From Perilla frutescens (taxonomy: Eukaryota > Streptophyta > Magnoliopsida > Lamiales > Lamiaceae), in NCBI GenBank assembly GCA_026008535.1, contig BRKX01000004.1:40676501-40740500 (forward strand): DNA of 64,000 nucleotides, read 5' to 3'. Positions 1 to 12,278 of this stretch are shown one piece after another; the stretch's first letter is position 1; each line of letters starts with the position of its first letter. The notes under the pieces are model-generated. The model saw only the letters and a program-made list of their open reading frames with translations. It made no database searches and was not told where the DNA came from. The translations under genes were made by a program, and so were the position numbers.

Positions 1-3000
1 CAGATTCCATTTTACTGGCTGCACTCTGGTGCATTGATGCTTCAGCTTCAATTCTGGTTTTCTCTGCTTTGAGGGTTTCTAATCGTTGGGAAGTCTCGTG
101 AAGATCTCGACGTAGATTTTCTACTTGAACTCTTTCTGAGCCTGCACTAACTTTACGTTCAAGCTGGGATGCACCACTCCCCCCTGTTTTCGCCACATCC
201 TCAGCCAGGGTAGCATTCCGACTCAAAAGGTCCTTTCAAAAGATCAAAGAACACGAAAGGAAAGTAAGATAAATGGGAAACAGTAGTTCCTCAGAGAAAG
301 GGGCCCAAAGGTTAAATAGACAAGAATCGGTCGTCATAGAGAATATATCAACTATCAGTTTGAACAATCATGTATGTATAACATGTTAATCTCAATAAAA
401 GGACCAATCCTTACATAGTCTTGTTAATGGTAAAAAGTAGTGAAAATTAAATGAGTATCAGGGAAGCAACAATAATTCAACAGCATTCTAATTGCAGGAG
501 TCATGTCGTGAATAAGAGAGGAAACATGTATTTTATCAATTGTCAAAATATCTTTTTTTTTGGTAATAAGAAATGTGAGGATACGCTCACAGGAAACAGT
601 ATGCGCCCGTGATCTAGTAAACTCGATCATGGTAAAGTTGAACTTGCAGAAAGCTTGATTTTATTCTTGAATAATTAAACAGCGTGTTTGCTAATATCAG
701 ATATATAAAGGTCTTATTTCTTTGCTAAGTGCATTTCCACGAAAGGTCGAGTCCGTGTGATGACCAAGAAAGAACTCAAATTTTTGGCTGTGATAAAATT
801 AAAATACTAAAGACCTTCCAATATTTGCAGTAACACATTGTTGAACAGAAATCCAGTAAATTCATTGAAAAGTACCTGTATCTCAAGGCATTGCTTCTCC
901 ACAAATCTTCGTAGCCGTTGGATATACTCCTCATCACTCTCCCTAGAATTCTGTTCCAGTTCTGCTGGTACCACAGCAACTTGGCTCTTTGGACGACTAT
1001 ATATTTCTACAATTTGCTCTCGTATATTCACCTCTGATTTCTTCACGAAGTCAACAAACTGTGAGTCAAAGACCATTGCAAGCATCGAGAAGTCATCACT
1101 ATTCTGATCAGTGCTGTCATCTTCTTCAACATTCTCAATCTCAGACATGCTAGCAGCATTTGATCTACTCAATGGCTTGCGAGACAGAGCTGGTTTTGCA
1201 GATGTGAAAAGCAAGCTTTTCTGCATTTCATCAAACTTTGAAAAGTATGACGTGAGTCCAATTTTCTGACTTATGGCATCTACAATGCTAAAAGCATTCT
1301 TTCCACTGTCAATGGTTTTATTGTATGCTACACACTCTCCTAAGAGTACAGCAGCCAATCCCCTAACACATACAGTCACATTGTTATCTGAAATTAACTC
1401 GAGCATATATGTTAGATGAGGATGTGAATCAAGGAAGCATTGAACAGCACTTGGGCAATCGAAGAGCCATATTATTAGCAGTTTCAAGATAACTGGATGA
1501 ATATACATAGATCCAGATGTTCTAGCTTTTCCATCTTTACTTTTCATTGAAGACGCAAGTGCCAGGTGCTTCACCATACGGTGCATCAAAGGCTCTGGAC
1601 CTCCCAATGATGGCGTAGGAGCTTCAAGTTCAACTTGAAGGACCTGCACCAATTTGTTTGTTAAACCGAGCATAAATATTTACATCCAAGTCAACATTTT
1701 GGATCTTAGACAGAATGAACAACTCTTCAGCCAAAAGCATAAAAGCATTTACATATATTTATGTTACAAAACAAAACACATGCGGACACACACACGTACA
1801 TGAAATGAAATTTCATACCCTCTCCTTGCATTGGATATTATCCTTCAAAAGATGCGATAGGACGCTTGCAGCTCTGCAGAAAATCTGCACAAATTGTCAA
1901 GATGAGACGCATCATTAAAGTCGAGGCAGAAATAAAAGAAATGACAGAGGGCAGATACCTAACCAATAGCCTAAGAATAACATATTTTATTGGTTTCAAA
2001 AGGTCAATAATGAAATGGCAAAGCAGATATGCCGGGCATGGAAACATCCAATGAAATGTCAAATATTCCCTACTCAGAAAATTCATGAGAAAAATGGGGT
2101 ATGAAGCTTTATAGATAACCAAATTATCTCAATAGAACAATTTTCTCTAGATGATTTCCCATAACAGTGTAGTTCGCATGAAATCTACAGCATTACCTCA
2201 GGATCACCATCACTTTCACTCAATGTCAGGCCACGCAGTAGCATGCTGCAAAATAATCAGCACTATTAGACATCTAATTGGCAATTCAAAGTGTAAGATA
2301 CAGTAAAGATCTGAAAATAAATATAACCTGCCAAATGATATGTTAACATCCTCCTCAAACTGAGAAAGAAACTTCGAGCTCAATTGAGGATTTAAGATTG
2401 AAACAAGCATTATTTGGCCATCGGGATTTTTCTGTTCCAAGTTGGCAGATCACGAGAGGACATAAAGGCTCGTACATTGAGGAATAAAAGTGGAAGTGCA
2501 AACAAAAATATATAAAAAGCTGGTAACTCATGCATGAGGATATTATAATCTATCAAAGCAAAACCAGAGGAAAAAGGCAAATGTAAGTATATAACAGTTG
2601 ATAAAACATGGCTCAATTGCCTAATCTAGCATACATGTCCCACTTGCTAAAAAATAAAATAGCTGACTTCAAGCCTAATAATACAAACCTCACAAAAGTT
2701 CTTAATAACGTAGTCAGCTGCAATACATTCTTGTGTACTAGAGGTGCGCAAAATAATTCGAAGGATAGAATTTAAGACAGGCTCAACTTGTGGCTCCTCT
2801 CCAAATACTTTACTTGCAAGGGCATCACGATTCTTTGGATGATTGATTATCAGATCTCCTATGCATCGGAGTGCCTGAAATGGTTAAAGCACTCGAAGTG
2901 AAAATATGCATTTCCAGAAATGTATGAATACCATGCACTCGAAAATTCAAAAACATTTCATAACGTCCACAGAGTTACAAAGCAGGTTAACAAAAACAAG

Positions 3001-6000
3001 ATGTTGCATGTGATGTGCCATACTTAAGAAGAAAACCATAAGCTACAGAAAGTAGATGTCAACCGCTTATTAATCTTGTTGAAGTAGTACTCGATCATCT
3101 TAAGAGCGAGTATGCACTCTCTAATTCTTTCTGGTTTGTGTAATCATAAAGGCAGTCTCAGATATCATACAGGTTGACCACCTTGTCAAAAGACCATCTT
3201 TTAAGCCCTGAAATGTTGCTTACTTCAGACAGTTCGTCTTGTTTTCCAGTGCAGTAAGAACTCCAAAAACACATGGGTTTATCATACCCTTATGGCTCAT
3301 AGTAAAGTTGGAAATATATTTTTTAAAGAAAAAAAGAAGATGTTTATTTAAAGAGAAGCTTCCACATCTGCAGCTATAAAGCAAAATCTCTCTTTTTGAT
3401 AGCACCAGACAGAGAGAATGGCAAAGCAGCAGATACAAGGATAAACTCAGAGTACCAGAAATAAACATTATTACGTAACAGCTATCTCACCATACAACGA
3501 AGAGCAACAGGAGCCCATTGACTCTCAACTCCAAGCATTAAAAGATGGTCCAACACCTTCTTCTAAAATTACCAAAAAAATATTAATGAGACTAACACAA
3601 AATAATACCGTAGAATCTTTCCAAGATTTATTCTTTTACGTGAGAGAATGTAAACATCTAACTCAAACCTGCACCAAGACAGTCCTACTTGTCAACCCAT
3701 TGGAGTCTCTTCCAGGATCAGTTTGTAGCTCAGCATGTACCAACAAGGTTATAGTATCCAATACGCTGAGTAGATTAATTGTCTACTGGCAATGAGTTCA
3801 TTGAACGAGAAAGTTAGAATGAGCACTTAACTCATTTGCTAGCAAAAGAAGATAAAAGAGAGCTAGCAGTAAGAAAAGAATTAACCTTCTGCTGTGTGAA
3901 TTTATATGTGCTTCCTCTGAGCTTCAATATTGATATCAGTGGATCAAAGCCAATTATCTCCCTAAGCAATACCTGTACCATATCTCAATCACCTTAGAAG
4001 CAGTAAGAAAATTCATGTAGCTGTTATTAGAAATGTCTGAGAAATGTTAAATAATGAAGTGTGCAGAAACCTGATTGGAGGCATTATTCCTAAGAAGATT
4101 GTTTAACAGTTCCAGACAATCCTGTTAGAAAGACCGAAGTGCAGAATGAATACACATTCTCTTGTAAAATGTGATTACGTGTTCAGGTGTTCTCTTGTAA
4201 AAAAATTTTGCCCCACAAAAAAGTAGGTCCACGAGAAAGCAAATTGATCAAAACAACTAGAGTGCCAAAAACTGTAACCACAAAAATAATCAGTAATATA
4301 TAAAGCATGCGAAGTAAATCTAATAGTTGAATACCTGTACAACAACACCTCCTTCAGAACCACCTTCCTCATTTATGATGCTAAAAATCTTCTCAAAAGC
4401 ACCCTCAAAGACCAGAATTTTTTGAATCTCCTGAATGTCAAATATCATAATGAATATCAGGAAAAAAGAGAGAAGGAATTATATTAAAAAGGCTTTCAGC
4501 AGCAGTATATATTATGAATTTGAATATACAGAAAAAATGTTACCTCAGCTTCCCGAGTCAAGTATGTAAGAAGCAACAAAGCCTCATTGCGTATAACCTT
4601 TAAATACACGGATGGATGTGCAAATTAAATATCAGTCTGAATGGTAAATATCAAATATATTTTGATCCAGTAAAACAAAATACCTCACGATCCATGAGCA
4701 TATCCACAAGCCTCGTAATACCGCGAGGAATTGTTAGAATAGCTTCCTGCAGCCTGTGAACATCTCCAACAGCATATTCTTAGACTATCTTAAGAGGATC
4801 AATTCCTTTTTAGAACAAAAATGAAATAAAGTACCTAGACGGAGAATTTGTTAGAAGGGCTGTCAACAACTGCAATGTGTAATATCGTATGTAGAAATCC
4901 TCCTCTGACTGTAAAAGCGTCAAATCAGCAAACCACAGACGTATGGTCCAACAGTCACTTCTAATATCAGAAAGCACTCTTACCAGAAGAGACAATAGAA
5001 GAGAAATGTTCTCTACTTCCCTAGAAAGTAAATCACTGTTCATCAATGCTGGCTGAACTTCGTTCTTCAATGATTTTGAATGCTGAATAGGACTTAAGGC
5101 ACTTACAAGAGTTTCAATGGCCCCTCGTATCTTCATACACCCAATAATTATAATAAGCATAAAGTAAATCAAGATAAATAGGAAAGCCAAATGCAGTAAA
5201 AAACAGGATACTTAATAGATAATGCGGAAACCAGATATAAGCTAATTGCTATAGACAATATCAATGGACCATAGAAGTTTCCAAATAAATTATATACAGA
5301 AAATCATATGTGGGTCTTGTTACTTGAGGAATTCTTGTCCATGAGGTACCTAAAGAACATTTGTAAAAGAGAAGGTTGTACAAAACTGTCAACAATTTGA
5401 ATCAGTTTAAGACAGTTTTAATTACTGCTTTATGAGAGGTGGAAGATTGCCACTTGCTATGTGAAGTACAGATATCGTCAGAACTAATATGTTATTGTGA
5501 TTCTGGATTTTGGTTCTAATACAGAATCTGAACCCAAGTGTAATTTAGAGACTGTAACACTAATACACTATATATTAGGGAACCAAGTGATGAACTTATA
5601 AAAATCTCAAATTAAGATGGCAAAGACCTCAGACCATTTCTATATCATCACGCTCCTCCTTCAAGACACTTAACAGTACTGGAAAGCCTGCACTAAAATT
5701 GAGTTCGGGGCATAAATGACATTGCACTTGATAAAAAATAGAATCAGAAAGGTTAGCTGTTCCATTGAGAAAAATGAACTAACCCATTGCCCCAAAAGCT
5801 AGCTGTGCAGAATTACTTTCCGCCACAACTGACTGAAGTTCAGCCATGGCGGTCCTCCTATCATCAGCCAGTGTGCCATTGCTGATGCGATCAAGTAATC
5901 GCTCCACATAACTATCAATATGAGCCATGAATAAATTAAATTAATGAAATGCTTATGCAGTAAATAAGACAAAACATCATACTGCTCAATCAAAAGAACA

Positions 6001-7247
6001 TTTCAAGTATTTTGGATTGATATGTCTTCAGCTCCCTTTCCATCCTCACTCATTACATTCACCCAGTATTTTGCCCACAACTCCACAACCAAACGAAGGA
6101 AAATAATATATTATTGGAAGCAATGATTGTGTGCGTGCTAATGAGACAATAGGCATACTACAAAAGCAAGCCAATAAAAATATACCACTTGTCCTTGTTA
6201 TCCCATGATTGATTGAAATTAAGAATAATTCTACAAAAACGGAAGATAGAAAAAGAAGGCAACATCAACACCCTATTTGCTTCAACGAGTTTGATGATGA
6301 AACAAAATGAAATCAAAATCAAAAGAAAATTGAACTCATAAGTTTGTCTTTTTGCCGATGGAAAGCAATAGGGAGGAGGTAGGCAATGAACAAATAATCC
6401 TTTCATTCAGCTTTTGTCACTTTTTCTTCCCAAATATATCAAACTTTTCGTTCTCAGGTGTTCTTTTCCTTCCCCGTCCCAATGCGATCCAACACAAAAA
6501 TCTCCATTTTCTTTCCAAGAACACGTAAATGATTAAATTAAAGAAGCCGAAGTCCAAGATCCTACTTTCAGGAACTAGTTAAGCGATATTCAATGTCATA
6601 ATTCTGCTTGACTATTAGTCTATTAGTTGAGTTACAAATCAACCAAGATCTACCACTGCCCAATCTTTCTGTCCCATTTTTTATTTTTTAATTTAAGAGA
6701 GATGGCCTCCGATCAATCTTAAGTTGATAACTGAGCCTGCAATGGGAGAACCTAAATACTAACTCCGCCAAAAGAAATTAATCAATAAATTAAATTAGCA
6801 TTATCAAGAATAAAGTAATCAACAAGCCATCATTCTCATCTGGTTGAATGTACCATATTTCGACGGGCACCCATCACAAATACATAATGCACCTACACAG
6901 CATTCAGAAAATAACAGAAGCAAGAAGCAAATCACCTGTCATCATTCGAGCTGAAATTGTCGTTTCCAAAAACACGCCCCACCACACCCTGCATCAACAA
7001 CCAAAATGCACATACATTTATATAAATATATATGAGAAGGCCAGCTAAAACTGTCAAGACATCAACAGCATGTATAATAGCTAATGAAGACTCACACCGA
7101 AAACTCGGAACTAGTAAAACTAACAACTTCAAAAATTAATATTTTCTTTTATTAAAAAAAATCTAAAGTAAAGCAGGAAAAACAGTAGATTGGTCGACAA
7201 TAGAAGGAAAAACAGTAAATTACCTGGTATTTTGATACTAAATCCAT
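1..7247 (-). CDS. GC6: Golgin candidate 6 / p115 (Uso1-like) vesicle tethering factor, 3' end outside window
   Basis: Plant p115/Uso1 tether, acting in ER-Golgi vesicle docking (known for Arabidopsis GC6/MAG4). I spliced 19 coding exons with GT-AG borders: 7247-7224, 6988-6936, 5911-5784, 5687-5635, 5130-4984, 4908-4835, 4753-4684, 4597-4544, 4430-4335, 4121-4071, 3972-3886, 3782-3669, 3562-3491, 2874-2689, 2431-2328, 2245-2197, 1884-1819, 1643-876 and 232-1. The frame stays open for about 809 residues; the Arabidopsis protein has about 914. It starts MDLVSKYQGVVGRVFG. Residues 1 to about 700 form the armadillo-like head, with motifs such as LLDRISNGTL, ALMNSDLLSRE, SQWAPVALRCM and KIGLTSYFSKFDEMQ. 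An acidic stretch (EIENVEEDDS) follows, then from about residue 735 a coiled coil (LRRDLHETSQRLETLKAEK) that continues past base 1. Exons 1-18 total 2196 bases, exactly 732 codons. No internal stop was found, so the gene looks intact. Exact borders of the smallest exons would need transcript support. Confidence 0.93.
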
Positions 7248-7530
7248 CCTGGCCTCCCCGAAGAATCAAAGCTCCCGGAATCCGAGTCAATGCACTAAAC
7301 AAACAGAAAACCAAGTAATTGAACATCAATCAGTATCCCAATGCACAAGTCAAAGCTTTTGATCTCAAAAATAAAGAGAAATTGGAAAACAAATTTATAT
7401 TTGCATAACACCGGTTTATATTACGCGTATATCTACCTTGAAGAAGAAGAAGAAGAAGAAGAAAGCCCTAAGCTAATAACGTCCAGAATGGAAGAGATCG
7501 TCGGGGGTGGAGAGAGAGAGGATTTAATTT
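7248..7530 (-). promoter_or_regulatory. 5' UTR of the GC6 gene with a probable leader intron
   Basis: Upstream of the GC6 start, a leader exon (about 7294-7248) is preceded by a tttag acceptor at 7295-7296. A matching donor, CAAG|GTAGAT, lies at 7436-7437, so an intron of about 142 bases (7295-7436) probably splits the 5' UTR. The outer leader exon carries a CTT/GAA triplet run (7438-7461), common in plant leaders. The transcription start is not determined. A GGGTC pentamer repeat sits just upstream at 7535-7556. Confidence 0.5.
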
Positions 7531-8348
7531 GAAAGGTTCGGGTCGGGTCGGGTCGGTGAAGGAATTCAATTTGGATTGTGCTGACATCAAGACATCGATT
7601 TGGCATTTTGGTTAACCCCATTCGAATATTGCCTTTTATTTTGGAGCAATTACGAAAAAATATATGTAAAAAATTTGAACACAATTTACAAATTTAGAAA
7701 CGAGCATTAAAAGTTTGAAATTAATAGTATAATTTTGTAAGGGTGGAAATTTTATCTAGACAAAAATATATTAAAATTGGTAAAAAAAAAAAAAAACAAG
7801 ATTTAAAATTAGAAAGTTTCTTAGGTAATTTGTACTTTCTTTACACAATAATCAGAAAATGGAGCCCACCAAATCAGAATTTTTGTACTTATAAACTGCC
7901 ACACCTGCCACACACATGAGAGAGAGAATATTAATGAGTTAGGGTTTGAAACCCCCAACCACACCACACACGTCCTGGACTTAATTTCAAAGAAAAATCT
8001 GCTCTCGATTGAATTTAGTCACCAACTACGATTAAATTAATTTTTTCCCCAACCACCCCCACGTTATCTCTCTCTCTCCTCACTATCCCGTAGACTGAAC
8101 CAAAGCAAAAAAAAAAGCTCCACGATTAAAACTTAATCGGCGATTAAGAATAAAAAAAATATAATGTCGTCCGTCGTCTCTCATCTCTCTGTCTCCATTT
8201 CTCTATTTTTGAATTCGCTGCACATCCACGATCCAGATCGAAGAAGCCGCTGCAGATTCTCGATTGAAATCGATTTCAGGTATCTCTCTCTCTCTCACTG
8301 AAGGCACCATTCATTCCAGTTGAGGACTCTCTAACGACGGCGCCGGAG
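7531..8348. other. Intergenic region upstream of GC6
   Basis: About 0.8 kb without a convincing gene. It holds a GGGTC pentamer repeat at its left edge, A-rich DNA (7700-7860), several CT runs (8070-8090, 8280-8300) and some cgattaa motifs (8020-8160) of the type that dominates the next region. It would contain the GC6 promoter on the minus strand. It could also hold a plus-strand promoter for the small candidate exon that follows. No clear TATA box could be assigned to either. Confidence 0.4.
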
Positions 8349-8393
8349 ATGGAGCGAGAACCGGTTGATCGATCGGAGACCTCATCTTCTCAA
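8349..8393 (+). pseudogene. Candidate orphan first coding exon
   Basis: After a CT-rich, leader-like stretch an ATG at 8349 opens a 15-codon frame, MEREPVDRSETSSSQ, ending at a good splice donor (CAA|GTAGGC). GC content is higher here than in the surrounding DNA. No second exon could be joined with confidence. The next coding-like sequence is the DUF1985 fossil starting near 9858, but no acceptor gives a clean joined frame. It could be the first exon of that transposon gene, or of a host gene cut off by insertions. The protein is not recognised. Confidence 0.25.
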
Positions 8394-8439
8394 GTAGGCT
8401 TCTCTTCAAATTGGTTGATTTTTTTTGAATTTGTTGTTT

Positions 8440-9530
8440 AATTTAAGGCATAAATTAGTTTAGAAATTAGTCGTGTGGTTAGTTTAGAGAGTAGTCGTGG
8501 TTGTTTATGTTAAGCATGACATGATTTTGAAAAAGAATTGTAGCTTATTATGTTAAACGTGGAAAATTATTTTAACGAGGCTTGTATTATGTTAAGTGAT
8601 GCTTTTGAATTTAGTCGAGGCTCTCATAGATTAATCGAGGAATGTTTAAATGTAATTGTAACTTATTATGCTAATTAATCAAGACTAATTATAAGTTCAT
8701 AATTAATCGAGGTCAATTCATAATTAATTGAGGCCTTCCTCGATTAAGTTAAAAAAATAAAAACAAATCGAGGCTTTCCTCGATTAATTTATTACTAACC
8801 AAGGCCTTTCTTCGATTAATTTAAAAAAAAAAACTAATCGAGGCCTTCCTCGATTATTTTAATAATAATGGAGGCAAGCTTCGATTAATTTTTTTAAAAA
8901 ATAATAAAGGCACTAATCGATTAATTCAAAAAAAAATCGAGGAAGCCTCGATTAATTTTAAAAAAAAAATCGAGGCACTAATCGATTAATTCAAAAAAAA
9001 TTAATTGATTAATTTAAAAAAAAATTAAAAAAACTAATCGATTAATTTGTCCTCGATTAATATTAAATTATGCTAATTAAAAAAACTAATCGATTAATAG
9101 TTATAAAAAAATTAACCGAGGCAATTTTGTTACTTAATCGAGGTCTTCCTCGATTAATTTAATCATAATGGAGGCAAGCTTCGATTAATTTTTAAAAAAA
9201 AAAATCAAGGCACTAATCGACAAATTCAAAAAAAAAATCGAGGAAGCCTCGATTAATTTAAAAAAAACAATCGAGGCACTAATCGATTAATTCAAAAAAA
9301 ATTAATCGATTAATTTTAAAAAAATTAAAAAAACTAATCGATTAATTTTAAAAAAATTAAAAAAACTAATCGATTAATTTGTCCTCGATTAATATTGAAT
9401 TATCCTAATTAAAAAAAACTAATCGATTAATAGTTATAAAAAAACTAACCAATGCAATTTTGTTACTTAATCGAGGCATTTAAATCATTAGTCGAGGCAT
9501 TTTTAAATATTGCCTGGATTAATTTTTAAA
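8440..9530. repeat. Array of aatcgaggc / gcctcgatt motifs, left block
   Basis: AT-rich DNA in which gcctcgatt and its complement aatcgaggc recur dozens of times, often as back-to-back palindromes separated by A or T runs. Within it a unit of about 310 bases is duplicated in tandem (about 8842-9146 and 9147-9470). Both copies share aatggaggcaagcttcgatt, the aggcactaatcga step and the tgtcctcgattaatatt step. Related arrays occur at 10.9-11.8 kb, 26.6-27.0 kb and 44.6-45.0 kb, so this looks like subterminal repeat DNA of one transposon family. No coding potential is visible. Confidence 0.7.
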
Positions 9531-9857
9531 ATAAATACTTAATTTTGTCTAGATAAGTTTTTAAAATATTAATTTATTTTAATATGAAATCTTAAAAGTA
9601 TTTATTTTAATATAGTGAGCCTCAGTTAAGAATTAATTATCCACGATTAATTTTTAAAATTATCCAAGCTTAACTTTAGGCAAAAGTCACAATTAAATTA
9701 ATAAATATTTATTTTAATTATAATTTTGCATTAACAAATTTTAGGAAATATTAAAAGTATTTATTTCAATTCTAATTTTCTTTTAACAAATTATAGGAAA
9801 TATGAAAAGTATTGATTTTAATTCTGATTTTGTATTAAATCTTGTCAGATTTATTGA

Positions 9858-10779
9858 GTCAGACAGCCGCTACAACGGGCGAGGCCTTCGGTCGTAGTGT
9901 ACGCCATACCGGAGGTACTGGACACGATCAGAGCCACACTACACGCAATAGGTGGTGATGCAGCCCTGGAGTCGTTCAGATCCGGATGTTTCGGCCATTT
10001 CCTGGACTATAGGGCTGGATCGGTCCAGAAGAAGGCGATTCACGGTTTGATGAGCCGTGAGGTGCGCGTATAGGATCGTGCACTGGAGGGACGGGAGACA
10101 TGGTTTCAGATTCATCACTCCCAGCTGCGCTTTGGTCCGACTGAGTACAAGCTGGTGTCAGGTTTACGGTTCGACAGCACGAGCATCGATCCGAATGCCG
10201 AGAACCACGTTGTTCCGCAGAGATCCGTCTTCTATCGTCTATTTGAAGGGAAGCGCACGACCGTGAAGCATTTGGAGGATCAGTTCGAGGCACAGGCGAT
10301 TGCCAGAAATGGTCCGGATTACGTGAAGGTTGCGAACATATTGTTCGCATACATGATGATCTTGTGCCTGGATCAGAATCGAGCAGTGGATCCATGGGTG
10401 TGGGCACTGGTAGAGAATGCGGAGAGGTGGAATTCATTTCTCTGGGGGGCGTACTCCTACCAGGTGCTGATGCATTTCATCAGCATCCTCCCCTGCAGGC
10501 CACAGGCTATAGGCGGGAAAGGCTAAGGGCAATATCATTTCTACGGGCCGATCTGGGCACTTCAGGTATTTAGTTTTAATTTTGTTGTTCTAAATTAGTG
10601 ATGCACAATGAAATCAAGTCAGAATGTAACCAATGAGTTCGTATATTTTGTAGATATGGGCTTGTGAGGTGATACCAGACTTGGCTCGCGAGATTGGAGT
10701 GCATACTGGACAGCTCACTCTTCCTCGAGCTTTAAGATGGACACCTAGAGCCCCTACTACTGACCCGAGGACCTTATAA
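9858..10779 (+). pseudogene. DUF1985-type transposon-associated protein, broken
   Basis: One frame runs from 9858 with two nonsense codons, TAG at 10071 and TAA at 10524. Between them come motifs typical of plant DUF1985 proteins: FGHFLDYR, then RFGPTEYKLVSGLRF, an acidic ALVENAERWNSFLWG stretch and YHFYGPIWALQ. A canonical intron (10566-10653, GTATTT...TTGTAG) leads to the second exon, starting IWACEVIPDLAREIG, and a stop at 10777. The intron keeps phase, so the gene was once functional. DUF1985 genes are usually carried by plant DNA transposons, often fused to an Ulp1-like protease, but no protease part is seen here. GC content is much higher than in the flanking motif arrays. Upstream exons were not found. 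Confidence 0.75.
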
Positions 10780-10784
10780 ACAAT

Positions 10785-10915
10785 GCTACATGATTAAACC
10801 CTATTAAACATTAAACCCTAAACCTTAAAACCTATTAAACCCTGAACCCTATTAAACCCTAAACTCTAAACCTATTTTACCCTAAACCTAAAACCTATTA
10901 AACCCTAAAAGAAGT
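10785..10915. repeat. Degenerate telomere-like (CCCTAAA)n repeat
   Basis: A run of imperfect ccctaaa and ttaaaccctatt units directly follows the DUF1985 fossil. The plant telomere unit is CCCTAAA on one strand. Spacing and sequence are irregular, so this is an interstitial degenerate array, not a working telomere. Confidence 0.65.
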
Positions 10916-11820
10916 CACGATTAATACATCTAAAATTTAGCCACGATTAAATTTAAAATTAGACACGATTTAAATCTAAATTTTGAACTCGCATTTTTTT
11001 AAAGCAAATTCAAATACAAATAATCAAAAGAATAATAAAATAGCATCGATTAATTATATTAATTCAATGTCTCGATTAAGTTAAAATAGCACCGATTAAT
11101 TAAATTAATTCCAATAGCCACGATTAAGTTAAAAAATTATCCTCGATTAAATAGCCATTGATTAATTATATTAACTTAAAATAGCCACGATTAAGTTATA
11201 AATTAGTATCGATTATCATCAATTAATAGCATGTGATTAATAGTTCAAATAGTCATGCTTATTGATAAAAGAAGCATCCATTACCTCGATTAATTTAAAA
11301 AAACTAAACGAGGCTTGCCTCGATTAATTAAAAAAAAACTAATCGAGGCAAGCCTCGATTAGTTTAGAAAAAAACTAATCAAGCCGCCTCGATTAATTTA
11401 AACAAAAACTAATCGAGGCCTCGATTAATTTAAACAAAAAACTAATCGAGGCTTTCCTTGATTAATTTTAGAAAATACTAATCTTCGATTAATTTAAAAA
11501 AAAACTAATCGAGGCTTGTTTAAAAGCCTTCCTCGATTAAGTTTAATTATCCTCGATAAAGTTTAAATAATCCCCCCTCAATTAAGTTTAATTTTCCTCG
11601 ATTATTTTGAAATTGACCTCGATTATTTTCAAATGCCACGATTCACGTAATACAAGCTTCGATTAATTTAAAAAATTCCTCGATTAAGTTTATTATCCTT
11701 GATTAAGTTTAAATATTCCTATCTCGATTAAGTTTAATTATCCTCGATTATTTTGAAATTGACCTCGATTATTTTCAAATGTCACGATTCACGTAATATA
11801 AGCCTTGATTAACATAATAG
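10916..11820. repeat. Array of aatcgaggc / gcctcgatt motifs, right block
   Basis: The same motif family as at 8.4-9.5 kb, here on the other side of the DUF1985 fossil. Palindromic gcctcgatt-A run-aatcgaggc steps are clearest at 11280-11520. A unit of about 150 bases is duplicated: about 11520-11660 and 11677-11812 share attttgaaattgacctcgat and then cacgattcacgtaata. No coding potential is visible. Confidence 0.65.
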
Positions 11821-12278
11821 GCACGTTTAACATAATATTTGGCTCTTAAAGTCTACTATTAATGTAATTAAAGGCTGCGACATGCAAAACTCTCATCTCG
11901 CCTATTCTCTAACAACACACATGCAATATAATTAAAACAATAAATAATTTACAAAAGAATTTCACGAAAATGGAGAGTTTTGAACTGACCTTTCAAATGA
12001 TAGAAACGAAACACTGCTTTGCTTTCTTCTTGATGAATAAAACTTTTGCACCCTTGCTCCAAAGAAAAAAAAATCTACTCTTGCTCAAAAAAATAAACAA
12101 AAAGGATTTCTGTAAATTTTACAATAGGTATTGTGAATATGTGAATATGCTCGAGTGTTGTCTATTTATTCAAAACATTTACCTACCACAGTACACAGTA
12201 ATAAAATCATGATAAAAGTATGTATTTAATTCGGTCAGTAACTTCCCTTCTTTTTATTTAATGAAGCCCCAACTTTTT
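11821..12278. other. AT-rich interval before the solo LTR
   Basis: No supported gene. It ends in ctttttatttaatgaag, a phrase repeated right of the solo LTR, and in TTTTT (12274-12278), the left copy of the target-site duplication. Confidence 0.5.

Noticed and set aside
10155..10526. A separate 123-aa plus-strand gene
   Set aside because: It is the middle part of the DUF1985 fossil between two nonsense codons, with sequence of the same domain before and after it.
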